Of a stretch of 64,000 nucleotides of DNA, positions 47,226 to 58,419 are shown piece by piece. Positions within the stretch are counted from its first letter, which is position 1, and the number at the start of each line of letters is the position of its first letter. This DNA comes from Trichomonas vaginalis G3 (lineage: Eukaryota; Parabasalia; Trichomonadida; Trichomonadidae). The DNA is taken from NCBI RefSeq assembly GCF_026262505.1, contig NC_067204.1:2575797-2639796 (forward strand), in the 5' to 3' direction. A program made the position numbers and the translations under genes. The notes below the pieces were generated by a model. That model was not told the DNA's origin. It saw nothing but the letters and a program-made list of their open reading frames with translations, and made no database searches.

Positions 47226-50200
47226 ATGCTTTTAACCACCGGAGTACGATATCAAATCCAGCCACTTCAAGAGATTGTCCCCGAGGATAAAATAAAAGAA
47301 TGCTTATCAAATATTGGCTATCACGTCATAAAAATCAATAATATCATAAATGCATACAAACCTATATTGAAAACCATGAATGAACAACTTCCATCCATCT
47401 CATATGGACCTATTTTCTCTCTTTCCACTGATTACAAGAAGATTACTTCTCTAAACGAAATTTTAAAGATTTCTGGTGAAGAGCTCGATAAAGTTGTCCC
47501 TCCTGAATTACAATATTCAGAACTGTTTATCGAAGCTTTCAACCATTTAGGCCAATTCAACCAATATATCCCTATGTTAACTTCAAATCAAGCGTCATCT
47601 ATGGCTTCTTACGTTCCTGCGCTTCAGCAGTCCCTGTCTCTAGTTGTCGAGACCCTTGATAAAGTCCTTGCTCTTGCCCCGAAATGTTTTGAACTCAACA
47701 AAGAAAAAGAAAATGAAATTAATTTCGAAGACAAGGAGTTTGCCCATTATTGCGTCTGCTGCAACAAACTTGCTGAGCTCCTCGTCATAGATCTCAGCTT
47801 TTTATCTGCCTACGATGCAGTGAATTCGTTATCTCAGATCACAAACTTCAAGAGCTGGGTCGATCTATTAACAAACGTTTCGAACCAATTACGTACAGCT
47901 GCTTCGACTAACATTGAAGCAGTGTTTCCGAATTTGAAAACAATAACAACGACAATTCCTTCTTTGTTTGCGATTTACTCCTTCGCACAAAGTTCTGTTA
48001 AGGATACTTTACTTACCACTGCTTTTGCTAAGCATATAATCCAGTACATGAACCTCATATTCAGTAAAGTAGGAAAACCAGTCGCCGAGTTAGTTTCGAA
48101 AGAGATTTCAAAGCTAACCGATGCCTGCTTCTCCAACGCCCCGATCAAACAAACAAAGGAAATTGTTAATTCTCTTTTAACAGTTTTTTCAGAGATTGCC
48201 TCCACAGATTACGTTTATAACTCCACAGAAGCGAATACCATGATACAATCCGTCAAGGCCATTCTTACGATTTCTCAAGACCAACAAGAAATTACGGATT
48301 GTGCCTTTTCTCTTGCTCGTTGCATCTCAACATCACTTTATTCCCAAGCAAATTCCAATATCATTGATAAAGCGCTTCAAGAAGCCATCGGAAAGCTACT
48401 CAACGCTCAGTTAAGTTTAGTCAAAGGTTATTCTACGAATGTAACAGCAACTTACACGAAAAAGATCGATTGCTACAGCGAAAACAGCCTCAGTCAAGTT
48501 AATTACCATACTTCTACCATTGATAATTTGAATCAAATCGATCCAAATTCCGAAACTTTCATTACAGACGTACAAAAGTTGTTTTCTGCCACGAACTATC
48601 TCCCATATTCACTCAATGATATAATAAAGCAGGCAGAACCGCAAGACGCCGCAGTTTTCCAAACTTTATCGTCTGAAATCAAAAAATCTGCCAAGCAAGT
48701 CTCATCGTTATATGACCATCTCGTTAGTATGCTTTCAATCAGCACACAGATGGTAGCAGAAATGGGAGTTAAGGCCATCCAAGTGTCAAATGGACAAATT
48801 CAAGTCGACGAAACGTTCAAGAGCGAATTAGACAAGTACGAATCAACGATGGCTAACACACCAACATATTTGTCAACAAATCAGAACACTTCTGAGTACA
48901 TTAATTTAGTTCATAAATTAAAAGAGTTTCTTGACAAAGAAGAAGATGGAATCGGTGGCCTTACGAAGTCATTAATGAATGCATACTTCGATGAGATCGG
49001 AGATACCTTCGAAAAGCTCAAAAAAGTTAATAATTTCGGAGAAACCGACGATTTCGTTTCAAATGTTGGCAGTTTATCATTCAGCTGCCTTCCAACAATC
49101 CAAGAAGCTCAGCAACATTACGACGATTCATTTGCTTACAAATTTTCTCATTTTTATTCTGCAATTACGAGGTTATCTGGCTCTTTGGAGAACGCTCCGG
49201 AGTCAATGCAGGATTTGAAGCAGTTCCCACAGGCTATTAATGCATCTTTGAACACAATTTTGCCTCTTATTACAAATCAAGACGCATCCAACAGATCTCT
49301 CCTATCGAACTACGTTTCAAACTTATCACAAATGATGACAAAGTTCCAATCCGCCATCGATAGCTTACCACAACCATTCCTTCAGGTAGATATTCCAGCG
49401 GAACTTCGCCAATTCAGGAAACTCGAATCGGCAATCGCTTCCCTTCCAACATCTGCCCTCAGAATCACAGCTACGAACCTCATGGACCTCTTCAAGGACG
49501 CAAAATCAGAAGATGCACTCAAATTCCTTACGAAATGGTTCGAAATGGCCTGTAATAACGAGATTGACTGCGGAACTATATACGATGCAGAGAAAAACAT
49601 CGCCAAACTGATAAATATGAGGTCTCTCGACGAAGCTTACAATAATGAGGTAATTGAAGCTCTCATGAGGGCCTCTGTAGCATCTACAAGATCAATGGGC
49701 GACATGTCAGGCGAAGAACTTGAATTTATGGAGAAATTAAATAATGATCTCATAAATAAAATCAAAGAATACATTGATACTAAGTCAGAGAAGGCCCTGA
49801 ACGAGATAGATCTCATCCTTGATCAAATGTCCAACTACAAACGCTTTATTTCGGGAACTCCTGAAGAAAAAGAGGAAATGCTCGAAACAATCCTCAGTAC
49901 AATGGCCGAAAAGTTGTCAGAGTTGAGAGATGGAAAAGCTTCTCCACTTGAAGTAGCAAAAGCTCTGAAAAATTTGTTGACATATGGATTTTTCAACGAT
50001 AAAGAGATGTTGGAGAAATTCCAGGAGCTTATTGACAAGACGATCGAGAAGCTTTTGAACGGAGAAGTAGACGTCCAAGACTTAGTAGATGAAGTTATTC
50101 GACAAATCAAGAAGATGCGGCCGGACAGATACGAAGATGTTATGAAAATCGAAGACCAGGACGAGCTCTGTGACGAAATCTACAACAGGGCCGAGATGTT

Positions 50201-52193
50201 CAGAGAGTACTCGAACATCGTCGTTCGCGCTGCCAGACAAAATGACGTTCCTCCGGACGTTGTCAGCCACGCGATCATGAAGATGTCGACAATAGCGAGC
50301 GAATCAGCTACGGTAGCTCTAAGATCTATGGAGAAGAACGGTCTTGAAAAAACAAATCAGATCCAGGGATTCGCTTCCAACGCAAACGACGTCTTCTCAG
50401 CATTCTCCAAGTTCGAAGAACTCGCAAGGAACCTTCAGAATGACAATTCTCCAGAGACAGTTCTCGAAGTCAGAAGATTGGCCAGAACAATGGCAAAGAA
50501 GATCGATACATTCATCAACAACGTTGAAAGACCACTTCCACCAGTACCAGCAACAGGATTAGACGAGAAAAAGAACGATTTCTTCCATCAATTATCCAAA
50601 ATTGAAGTTCAAGCATCTCGTGTTGTCTCAAGAATCAATTCCTGCCCTCTTTCAGAGATGTTAGACCCAGAAAGAGAAGGTTTGATCAACGCATTAACAG
50701 AAGCAAGAGATGAATTGAAGCAAAGTGCAGATGATTTGTACGAAAACTCAGTCGAACCTCAGAAATCATGGTTTAAGACCATCTACGAAGAGTACGAAAG
50801 TAAAATCAACTCAGCAATTGAACATCTGAAAGACAATGAGAAACAAACTAAGAAAGATATCAACGAATCAACAGCAATCGTTCCTAAGTTGATCGAGGCC
50901 GCTCATTCCTTGGTTGACCACATTATTATTTATCCAGACCCAGATTCAGCCTCCAAAATCCCAGACGAGTTCAACCTCCCTCCAATGCCAACAGAAGCTC
51001 CTTCTCCACATGAATCCTTCAAGCAGCTCTGCGATTCACTCGAAGAACTCCAAAAGAAGATGGATAACTTCTCAGATATCTACAACTCACAAAACAATTC
51101 CGAACTGGTTGAATTGACTCTTAAATTGAGAGAGGAAGCCGAAAAATTTGCCACATCTATGGGAACTATGACATTTTCCACCACAGATCCTCGTTGCCAA
51201 GTTGAAGAGCAGACAATTATGCACGAATTCGCTTCAGCATTTACATCATTACAAAATTCTGTTAAAGCGAAATTACTTTTAGACCCAACTGCTCAGTCCC
51301 AAATTACAGAGTCGATCGCTGCTGTTAACCAGGCATCGCAGAATTTCAAGGTTTCTGCAGACAAAGCAGTCAAATCAGCAGAGATTACGGCACAAAAGGA
51401 GGAAGAAGTCGAAATCGAGCCAAGCGATGCAGTCACAGCAGAACTCCAGGCAACAGCACTTGCAATTGAAGAGATGTCAGCCAAATTAAGTGAATTCGGT
51501 TCACAATTTGGCCAAGTCGACGATTTAATCATCGATGCATCACTTCTTCAAGACGAAGAAGATGAAGATGAAAACGAATCAGCAATTAAGACTGAAATTG
51601 ACTCAAACAACCAACAAGATATTGCAGAATTGCTTGATCTCGACTCTTTCATCAAATTCATCATCGCACAGGCGAGGGCTATTCTCAAGAACGCAGGAGA
51701 CATGCTCAAACGCGCCATGCAGATCACAGCAAACTTAATCGTATCATTCGGCCACATTGACAACGAACGGATGATGATTAACTCAGCGCAAGACCTTACA
51801 GAGGCTGCCGGTTTGATTATGACTGCTGCCGAAATGTTAATTAAAGGAACAGCCGGGGAAGACCCCGAATTCAAAGTAATTGCAGCCGCAAGGATTGTGA
51901 AGGGATCTGTTGCACAATTGGTCGCACAAGTTCTCGTCAAAGGCGGCGATCCAGAGGGAATCATGAATATGCACGTCAAAACAGTCAGATTCTGCTCCAA
52001 CCAGATTGTCCGTCGATCAGAACTCCGTGTTGCAGCGCGAGTTTCAGAGAGCGAGAAAGGAAAAGTTAAGAAAGGAGGAAACAAAGTTGTTCAGAAACTT
52101 AACGCTCAACAGGTTGTCAACGACAGCAGAACTAAGCTTCAGGAGTCCGAACAGACACTTTATAAGTACAGGAAGGCAAATTCAAGAAAATAA
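47226..52193 (+). CDS. Talin-like protein with C-terminal I/LWEQ-type domain, 1655 aa
   Basis: A very long intact frame, almost entirely alpha-helical with Ala/Ser/Leu-rich bundles as in talin rod and Sla2/HIP1 proteins. The last ~200 residues (LLDLDSFIKFIIAQARAILKNAG region, then AQDLTEAAGLIMTAAEMLI, KVIAAARIVKGSVAQLVAQVL) match the pattern of the I/LWEQ (THATCH) actin-binding module, and a coiled end follows. No N-terminal FERM motifs are evident. An acidic stretch precedes the module (residues 1437-1445). Talin-family proteins link membranes or adhesion complexes to actin, and trichomonads spread in an actin-dependent way on host cells (known biology; a role for this gene is inference). 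Confidence 0.72.
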   Translation: MLLTTGVRYQIQPLQEIVPEDKIKECLSNIGYHVIKINNIINAYKPILKTMNEQLPSISYGPIFSLSTDYKKITSLNEILKISGEELDKVVPPELQYSELFIEAFNHLGQFNQYIPMLTSNQASSMASYVPALQQSLSLVVETLDKVLALAPKCFELNKEKENEINFEDKEFAHYCVCCNKLAELLVIDLSFLSAYDAVNSLSQITNFKSWVDLLTNVSNQLRTAASTNIEAVFPNLKTITTTIPSLFAIYSFAQSSVKDTLLTTAFAKHIIQYMNLIFSKVGKPVAELVSKEISKLTDACFSNAPIKQTKEIVNSLLTVFSEIASTDYVYNSTEANTMIQSVKAILTISQDQQEITDCAFSLARCISTSLYSQANSNIIDKALQEAIGKLLNAQLSLVKGYSTNVTATYTKKIDCYSENSLSQVNYHTSTIDNLNQIDPNSETFITDVQKLFSATNYLPYSLNDIIKQAEPQDAAVFQTLSSEIKKSAKQVSSLYDHLVSMLSISTQMVAEMGVKAIQVSNGQIQVDETFKSELDKYESTMANTPTYLSTNQNTSEYINLVHKLKEFLDKEEDGIGGLTKSLMNAYFDEIGDTFEKLKKVNNFGETDDFVSNVGSLSFSCLPTIQEAQQHYDDSFAYKFSHFYSAITRLSGSLENAPESMQDLKQFPQAINASLNTILPLITNQDASNRSLLSNYVSNLSQMMTKFQSAIDSLPQPFLQVDIPAELRQFRKLESAIASLPTSALRITATNLMDLFKDAKSEDALKFLTKWFEMACNNEIDCGTIYDAEKNIAKLINMRSLDEAYNNEVIEALMRASVASTRSMGDMSGEELEFMEKLNNDLINKIKEYIDTKSEKALNEIDLILDQMSNYKRFISGTPEEKEEMLETILSTMAEKLSELRDGKASPLEVAKALKNLLTYGFFNDKEMLEKFQELIDKTIEKLLNGEVDVQDLVDEVIRQIKKMRPDRYEDVMKIEDQDELCDEIYNRAEMFREYSNIVVRAARQNDVPPDVVSHAIMKMSTIASESATVALRSMEKNGLEKTNQIQGFASNANDVFSAFSKFEELARNLQNDNSPETVLEVRRLARTMAKKIDTFINNVERPLPPVPATGLDEKKNDFFHQLSKIEVQASRVVSRINSCPLSEMLDPEREGLINALTEARDELKQSADDLYENSVEPQKSWFKTIYEEYESKINSAIEHLKDNEKQTKKDINESTAIVPKLIEAAHSLVDHIIIYPDPDSASKIPDEFNLPPMPTEAPSPHESFKQLCDSLEELQKKMDNFSDIYNSQNNSELVELTLKLREEAEKFATSMGTMTFSTTDPRCQVEEQTIMHEFASAFTSLQNSVKAKLLLDPTAQSQITESIAAVNQASQNFKVSADKAVKSAEITAQKEEEVEIEPSDAVTAELQATALAIEEMSAKLSEFGSQFGQVDDLIIDASLLQDEEDEDENESAIKTEIDSNNQQDIAELLDLDSFIKFIIAQARAILKNAGDMLKRAMQITANLIVSFGHIDNERMMINSAQDLTEAAGLIMTAAEMLIKGTAGEDPEFKVIAAARIVKGSVAQLVAQVLVKGGDPEGIMNMHVKTVRFCSNQIVRRSELRVAARVSESEKGKVKKGGNKVVQKLNAQQVVNDSRTKLQESEQTLYKYRKANSRK

Positions 52194-52570
52194 CTTTTAT
52201 TATATTTTTTGATTATGTTGAATTAATTTTAAAAAATGAACTTTTTATAAATTTTATACGAACTAACAATATTTCAATATATGCCTTTTAAAAAATTTGC
52301 ACTTAATTGAGAGAAAATTGAAATTGGTATGCCATAATCAACGTATGAATATTATATTTACTTTTTATGCTGTTTTAGTAATTGTTCTTGCTGCAAATAT
52401 CCAATTTTAGACGAGATTGAATCTTCATTGTTTAGGATTAACAAACATAAATGATTAAAGGCATGATCCTATTGATTTGGTAGATAGTGGATGTCATACA
52501 GATTGCTTAATTGTCCATTCTAATTAAAATCCTATGATTTTTTAAACCGAAATCTAAGATTTTAAATTGA
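52194..52570. other. Intergenic, nothing recognised
   Basis: AT-rich sequence between the talin-like gene and the right copy of the beta-helix fragment. The inverted duplication begins at about 52557. Confidence 0.4.
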
Positions 52571-53596
52571 ATAGTTTACAGATTTTTTATCTCGAGTGTT
52601 TCATTCGCTCCATGGCAACATTTTTATGGAACAGACAATCAATCAAATCCAACCACATGCAACAACTGCAAACCAAATGCGACACAAAATGAATGCTTCG
52701 TTTTACTCAGTTTCTTCTTTGACTTCAACAACGGCGCAATCAAATATTCTATTAACGACATCAAAGTATTACATTCGGAATGCAACTTTAATAACAACAC
52801 AAATACTGAAAAAGGCGGCAGTGTTTATTTTAGCTGCAAAAGTTCTTTTGTTCAACACAAAATTTGTTCTTTATCTTCACAAACAACTTACACTTATTAC
52901 CAAGGAGGTCACCACTCCTTTTCAGATTGTCAAGATTCAAACAAACTAAATTTTGTCTATGATTCAACAATTTGTCTTTGTGGAAACGAAATATCACAGA
53001 AAACAATATCTGCATTCAATGGAAATATTTCTATTCGATCAACAAATATCAGTCAATGTACAGCATCATATAATTCAGGATACGGACTTTTTCCATCAAC
53101 AGAAGCATCAGTTTCATTTTGTACAATTGAAAATACAACATGCAAACCTTATGATCAAGTATTAGGTCATTATAATTCTAAAACAAATTTTGTTTCTTTT
53201 TGCAACATTTTGAATAACAAACAGAGTACAACAGAATTTGGAATGATTTATTGTAATATAGTTATAACAATTGAAAACTGTTCTATATTTGGAAATGAAG
53301 GTCCATCAGGATTTAAACTTTTTCACAATAGTGGATCATCGTTTACAGTTAAAAATTGTTATGTTCAGAGTACTCCATCTATTCCAAATGATATCATTAC
53401 TGAAAATATCAAATATGAAGAAAAATATTTAAATTTATCTCATTTATCTACATCTAAATGCGAAGCTTTAATTCCTATGGTTAATAATTATGAAAATAAA
53501 ATAATAAAAGAAGAAGATGACACATTTGAACAAGATTATATTAAATTTATTCGATCTTTAATAGTTCCTATATCATCTCCTAATAAACAATCATAA
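52571..53596 (+). pseudogene. Beta-helix surface-type protein fragment, 5' truncated (right copy)
   Basis: An open frame of 342 codons from the stop at 52568-52570 to 53596 with no ATG in a useful place. It is the inverted duplicate of 42726-43751, equal in length and nearly identical, except for a patch at about 53195-53335 with around sixteen substitutions, most changing amino acids. It has Asn/Ser/Cys-rich beta-helix repeats (TENTTCKPYDQVLG-like, ITIENCSIFGNEGPSG). No signal peptide or transmembrane segment. It is a fragment rather than a functional gene, but its frame is kept. Confidence 0.7.
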
Positions 53597-53876
53597 CTAT
53601 AAACTATATTAAATAATCTATAATATACATGATCACATAATTACTTTCATTGGGTCTATTTCTTAGATGGACGAAATTTTCCTATATTTCTGGTATATTT
53701 CATAAAAGTTTGTGGTTATTTAGTTTCACAGAGTAGGAATCGGTGAATTTTGCCGAAATAATTCTCAAGTTGTTTAGATTTCATTCATTTGATTGAGAAT
53801 TTTATATTTAATTTTGTAAAGATATCAGCAGTTACATCGTTTATTCACTGATTTATCCTTTGAGTTATGGAATATA

Positions 53877-55172
53877 GGGTGTCCAAAGGTGTGTTTAGCA
53901 CAAACCTGAATACTGCGAATAGAAATAAACAAGTTACATATATATAAAGTTTATTTAAATATAATCACCATTGGATTCAATCACGCGTTCGCAGCGATCG
54001 ATCCAGGCTTGAAAGACACGCTTTAAATCATCATGAGAAAATTGCTCAAATTGCTCTCTTACAAAATTTTCAAGATCATCTGGACTCGCGAATTCGCGTC
54101 CTTCAACTCTCTTTTTTAGCGTGCCGAATAAATAAAAGTCAGAGGGTGCAATATCAGGTGAATAAATTGGGTTTGGAACAACTTTGACATTGTTTTCCAC
54201 CAAGTAATTCATTACCTTATGACTTTTGTGAACTCTTGAATTATCAAAATGAATTGCAAACTTTTGTTTTTGTTGTTTGGATTTCTCAAACTCATCAGAA
54301 TTGATAATTTGAGTAAGAACATTGTCAATTAGATACTGAGCATTCATCGTATTAGGTTTTTGAAGAATATCAATTGCGATGATGTCATTCACGCCCCAAA
54401 AAACCGACAACATCATCATTGGTGTGTCAATTTTTTTCTTCGGGAATGTTTGCGGATTTTCATCCTTCGGGATCCACATGATTTTGGCTTCTGTTGCATA
54501 TTGAAACCAAGACTCGTCCCCTGTTACTAAAAAGCGAAACTTCTTGGATTGATACGCACCCAATATAGAGAGGAGCTCTTTCGAAGATTGGACTCTAGAT
54601 TTTTTTTGAACTGAATTAAGGTTGTGCGGAACCCAACGTGTATACGCTAGTTTGTAGTTCAAATAATTGTGCAGATAATAACTGACTGTTGTGTACGTGT
54701 ATCTTTGTCATCTCCTCTATCCTTCTGAGTGATGCTCTTGGGTCTTCATCTAGCGCTTGAAGAATTGCTTTGATTTTTCTTTGATCCGGCGATTTTTTGT
54801 CAATTTTTATGATGGGCGCCTTTTTGTTCATGAAGTGATACATCCTAACATGATACGTTACAGTGGAATAGCTAGGAGCATCCATACCGAAGCATTTACC
54901 AATGTCTCGTAGATTTTTTCAGTCTTTGCATTTTTGCAAGAGCGAGGATGTTTTCTTTATGATTCATTAAAAAAATGAAAAAAATCCCGCCAAAATTTCC
55001 CGCGAAACCGCCTCTTGTCTCAAAATTCATTTTATATCCCGGCATGGCGCCAAAATACAACATACTCATCATATACATATATTCATATTTTTTATTATAT
55101 ATTTATAATCAGCATATATCTCCTTTAATAGTCTCATATAGAGCGCTGTGCTAAACGCACCTTTGGACACCC
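53877..55172 (-). mobile_element. mariner element (Tvmar1 type)
   Basis: Inverted terminal repeats GGGTGTCCAAAGGTG(T/C)GTTT at both ends flank a 1.3-kb unit, with TA on each side (53875-53876 and 55173-55174) as the target duplication. It contains a broken mariner transposase gene. The length and repeats fit the mariner family Tvmar1 known from T. vaginalis. It has inserted into a beta-helix gene remnant, part of which continues at 55175. Confidence 0.92.
53955..54885 (-). pseudogene. mariner transposase, frameshifted
   Basis: The N-terminal part (from 54885) has the helix-turn-helix region SYSTVTYHVRMYHFMNKKAP and IKAILQALDEDPRASLRRIEE split by loops. The catalytic part (to 53955) holds the DD34D motifs GDESWF, HFDNSRVHKS and PIYSPDIAPSDFYLF, with 34 residues between the second and third Asp. 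A frameshift near 54650 separates the two parts, so this copy is non-autonomous as sequenced. All three catalytic Asp are preserved. Confidence 0.9.
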
Positions 55173-55174
55173 TA

Positions 55175-55950
55175 TATTACTTTCTGAACTCATCTTTTAT
55201 AATAACACATTTACAGATAAAGACAGCATTGTTTGTTTTCATAGCAACAGTTTTCTTGTCCAACAAAAATTTGTTCTTTATCTTCGCAAACATCTACTCT
55301 ATACTCAGATGGAGGTCATCACTCCTGTTCAAATTGCTATGGTGCAAACAAACTAAATTTCATCAATGACTCATCAATTTGCCTTTGTGAAAATTTTAAA
55401 CTCAACAATAACAATTTTCGTAATATTCAGGAATATCACTTTACGATCAATAAATTTCAGTAAATGCACAGCATTATATAAATCAGGATACACAATTGGC
55501 ACTACATTATACACATTAGTTTCATTTTGCACGATTGAAAATACAACATCCAATGTCAAAATTGTAATTGAACACAATTCCCCTGGAAAGCAACATACTT
55601 CATTTTGCAATATTTTGAATAACATTCAGAGAGTTCTTGATGAGTGAATAATGAGATGCAAAGATGATTTAGAAATTAAATACTGCTTCGTATTTTGGTA
55701 TGCTGGTCCAGAAGGATTTAAACTTTTTACTGTGTTGATTAATACAGATTCTAAATTCATGGTGAAAATTGTCATGCTCAGAGTAATGGATCAATTCCAA
55801 ATGATATTACTATTGATAATATTAAAATGATGAAAAGAATTTAAATATATCTCATTTGTCTATATACTAATGCGAAACTTTGCTTTCATTATTGACAAAG
55901 TCAAAGATATTATTAATGAAGTAGATGACACATTTTATTATACCAAGAAT
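55175..55950 (+). pseudogene. Beta-helix surface-type gene remnant interrupted by the mariner
   Basis: Frames scattered over three phases encode pieces such as ICSLSSQTSTLYSDGGHHS, NKLNFINDSSICLC and VSFCTIENTTSNVKI. These are clearly related to the fragments at 42726 and 52571 but diverged, with several indels. The mariner sits at its left side. This is the oldest of the three related remnants. Confidence 0.65.
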
Positions 55951-55969
55951 CCTAGTATTCGATAGGTTA

Positions 55970-56371
55970 GATGTCACTTTGGTCAACTTTCTCAAATTCT
56001 TTCTTCGCGCGATATAGGAGATTGTTGATGTTGAGAGGACGGAGTTTGTCAGAGATGGATTCAACTGATGGAAAACATTCTTCTGAATGACTGAAGAAGT
56101 CACAGATACGCATGCCTCGAAGTTAGAAGGTATGAGAAGAGATTCGATAGGTTGAACTGAAAGTTTGTATGAACGAAAAATGAATGTTTGGCTGCATTAT
56201 TGATAGTACGCAAGTTGTGTGAGTTTGTTCATTCAGAATTAAAACAACATGAAGAACTTGGATAATGTCTCGATTAAGAGATAAAAAGTTTGCAATATCT
56301 TCCATAGATTTAGACAGTTTCTTGTCAATTTCATAAAGTTTGTGGCTATTGGAAGCAAACAATTTTGGCAT
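55970..56371 (-). pseudogene. Hypothetical protein remnant, one frameshift
   Basis: The frame begins MPKLFASNSHKLYEIDKKLSKSMEDIANFL and shifts near 56165. It goes on with SVQPIESLLIPSNFEACVSV and SVIQKNVFHQLNPSLTNSV to at least 55970. Helical and Ser/Leu-rich. It is probably a damaged member of a trichomonad family, but I cannot name it. Confidence 0.4.
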
Positions 56372-56780
56372 TCTAAACTAAACAACATTAATGTTTCACT
56401 TGAAATTGGAATAAGTTTCAGAGTATTTGTTCAAAAAATTGAATTTCTGCAAAAATATTAGTTTATGCATAGAAATTAAATCTCCTTTTTCGTATTGTCA
56501 TTAAAAGAAAATCTGTTTTACTTGCACTGGTATGTTGTTTATTATAGAAAACAATTAGATACTTCAAACACTGTATATTCAAATATATAAATGAGATAGG
56601 AGATTTGTTTCATCTCAATAAATTAAGAGAGCCATTCAAATCCAATTTGAGACACTACTAAATTTATCTACATTCAGATCCGAATTAATGTGTCAAATCA
56701 TATTTTAATGAAAATAAAATGTTGAAATGCAATTTTTTTTTCAAAAGTATCTCTCAAAAAATTCATAAAAAAGACAAAAG
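56372..56780. other. Intergenic, nothing recognised
   Basis: AT-rich region of about 0.4 kb between a gene remnant and the next beta-helix gene. No signal seen beyond poly-A/T runs. Confidence 0.4.
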
Positions 56781-57782
56781 ATGAAATTAATCCATTCATT
56801 CTTTTACATTCCTGGCTTCACAAATGGTCCAAAAAGGCTAGTACATGATTGGAGCGATTTATATTGGGATGATATTTATAACAAGTCTTCAGAATTTCGT
56901 CAAGTTACACAGCCTGGAAATTATTGGGCAGATACAATCACTGCAATAGATATAAATCAACAAATTTTCAATTTAAATCAGCAAAGCTCAAAAGTATTGA
57001 TAACTAATGGTTTATTTATTAATATAAATCCACAAGCTAGTAGAGGTATAAATGGAGGAGTCATATCACAATCTTTAGGATATAGTTTTCATTATCATAT
57101 TTGCGCCATGAATTGCAATGCTAATATTGGCGCTTATAATTATATATATCCTAATAGTGACATTTTTAATAATTACTCAGCTACTGATTCAACATTTATG
57201 AATTGCCATTGTACAAATTCAGTACTTTTTATTGAAAGTAATAATATTTTGCATAAAAATTTGAATATCACACATTGTGTTGGTGTTTCAAGATGTACAT
57301 ATGTATTTAGAGTTAGATCAGAGAATGGAACATCTAAATTCAACAATTTGGCCTATTGCAATTCAACATATTACTTATTCTTGCACAGACTAAACAGATC
57401 AACTTTGATGAAGCACTGCAATATAATAAAGAACTATAATTCTGGAGAAAAAGGACTTATAGGAATTATGGATGAAATTACTTCATTAACAGTCATTGAT
57501 TCAATATTTAGGCGAAACACATGCAAGTATATGTTCTCTGCCGATTCTACTTCTGAAAGTACAAGTATTTTCATCTCTGATTGCTATTTTCATGGTAATT
57601 CATTTAATTCATTTAGTTTTGGTAGAAATATCACCGGAACTACTATAAATACTGCAAAGAATCCATACAATTTGGGTTTATACTCCTCTGCTTTTTGGAA
57701 AGCTGCAACTTCAATACAATGTGAACGTATTTGCCAGAATTATAATAACCATCTCAGATCATTACTAAGAATACATCGATAA
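56781..57782 (+). CDS. Beta-helix (Pmp-like) protein, 333 aa, possibly partial
   Basis: An intact frame rich in Asn, Ser, Ile, Tyr and Cys with repeated short strands (YSATDSTFMNCHCTNSVLFIE, STLMKHCNIIKNYNSGEKG, STSIFISDCYFHGNSFNSF within longer repeats). This is the pattern of right-handed beta-helix surface proteins. The N-terminus has a modest hydrophobic stretch (LIHSFFYIPGF) but no clear signal peptide. There is no C-terminal membrane anchor, which full-length members usually have, so this may be a truncated member. Likely surface or secreted if functional. Confidence 0.6.
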   Translation: MKLIHSFFYIPGFTNGPKRLVHDWSDLYWDDIYNKSSEFRQVTQPGNYWADTITAIDINQQIFNLNQQSSKVLITNGLFININPQASRGINGGVISQSLGYSFHYHICAMNCNANIGAYNYIYPNSDIFNNYSATDSTFMNCHCTNSVLFIESNNILHKNLNITHCVGVSRCTYVFRVRSENGTSKFNNLAYCNSTYYLFLHRLNRSTLMKHCNIIKNYNSGEKGLIGIMDEITSLTVIDSIFRRNTCKYMFSADSTSESTSIFISDCYFHGNSFNSFSFGRNITGTTINTAKNPYNLGLYSSAFWKAATSIQCERICQNYNNHLRSLLRIHR

Positions 57783-58419
57783 AAGTGAAAAAACACAAAA
57801 AAATCCAGCGTATTCAGGAATATTTATTATTATTGAACCGAATAAGAATGATTAGAGAACATTATTGCAGAAATACTGTATATTACTCAATTCTAACAAA
57901 CAATTAGGATATATATACATACAAAATTTTCATGAGATATATTGATTCGATATTATTCTGTAATATTCAAATTATTAGCTAAACTCCTTATATTTTTGCT
58001 AAACGATATGTTTCTATCTTTATATTCAAAACTTTTTTCAATCCTTATTTGAAATAATGCAGGATTTAGTAAACAGCTTTGTAGATACTGCATGATTGGA
58101 GCTAAAAGCGTTGATCGATAAGCTCACTTGTGTCAACTGTGAACGAATAAAAAATCTATTTTGAAAATCAAAAGAGTTTTGTTCCATTCTACGTGGAAGG
58201 CATATATCTGATAGCATCGTATAATATCTGTGGAGAGTTATAATGAAAAAGTCAAGTAAATTTGAAAAACAATCAAAAAAATGTTTAGTAACAAAGGTCA
58301 AAAAAACAAATTATTTGCGCTATAGAATATCTCCGATCACACTCGGAGTCATATATCGTAGCGCTTTTAACTTTTGCAAACTAAACTACTAATAAAATAA
58401 CGATCTCAAAGTAAGATAA
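57783..58419. other. Intergenic with a stem-loop near its right end
   Basis: No gene is supported. An 87-codon minus frame at 58038-58301 lacks coding character. It contains the stem-loop at 58317-58364. Confidence 0.4.
58317..58364. repeat. Nested stem-loop downstream of a Myb gene
   Basis: GCGCTA and TAGCGC form an outer 6-bp stem, an ATAT/ATAT pair lies inside, and CTCCGA/TCGGAG forms an inner 6-bp stem with a TCACAC loop; TTTT follows on the plus strand. It is GC-rich compared with its surroundings. It may be the 3' UTR structure of the Myb mRNA (minus strand) or a small RNA on the plus strand. Confidence 0.5.

Noticed and set aside
58038..58301. 87-codon minus-strand frame upstream of the stem-loop
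   Set aside because: Composition is Phe/Ser/Leu-rich as expected of AT-rich non-coding DNA, with no start signal or recognisable pattern.
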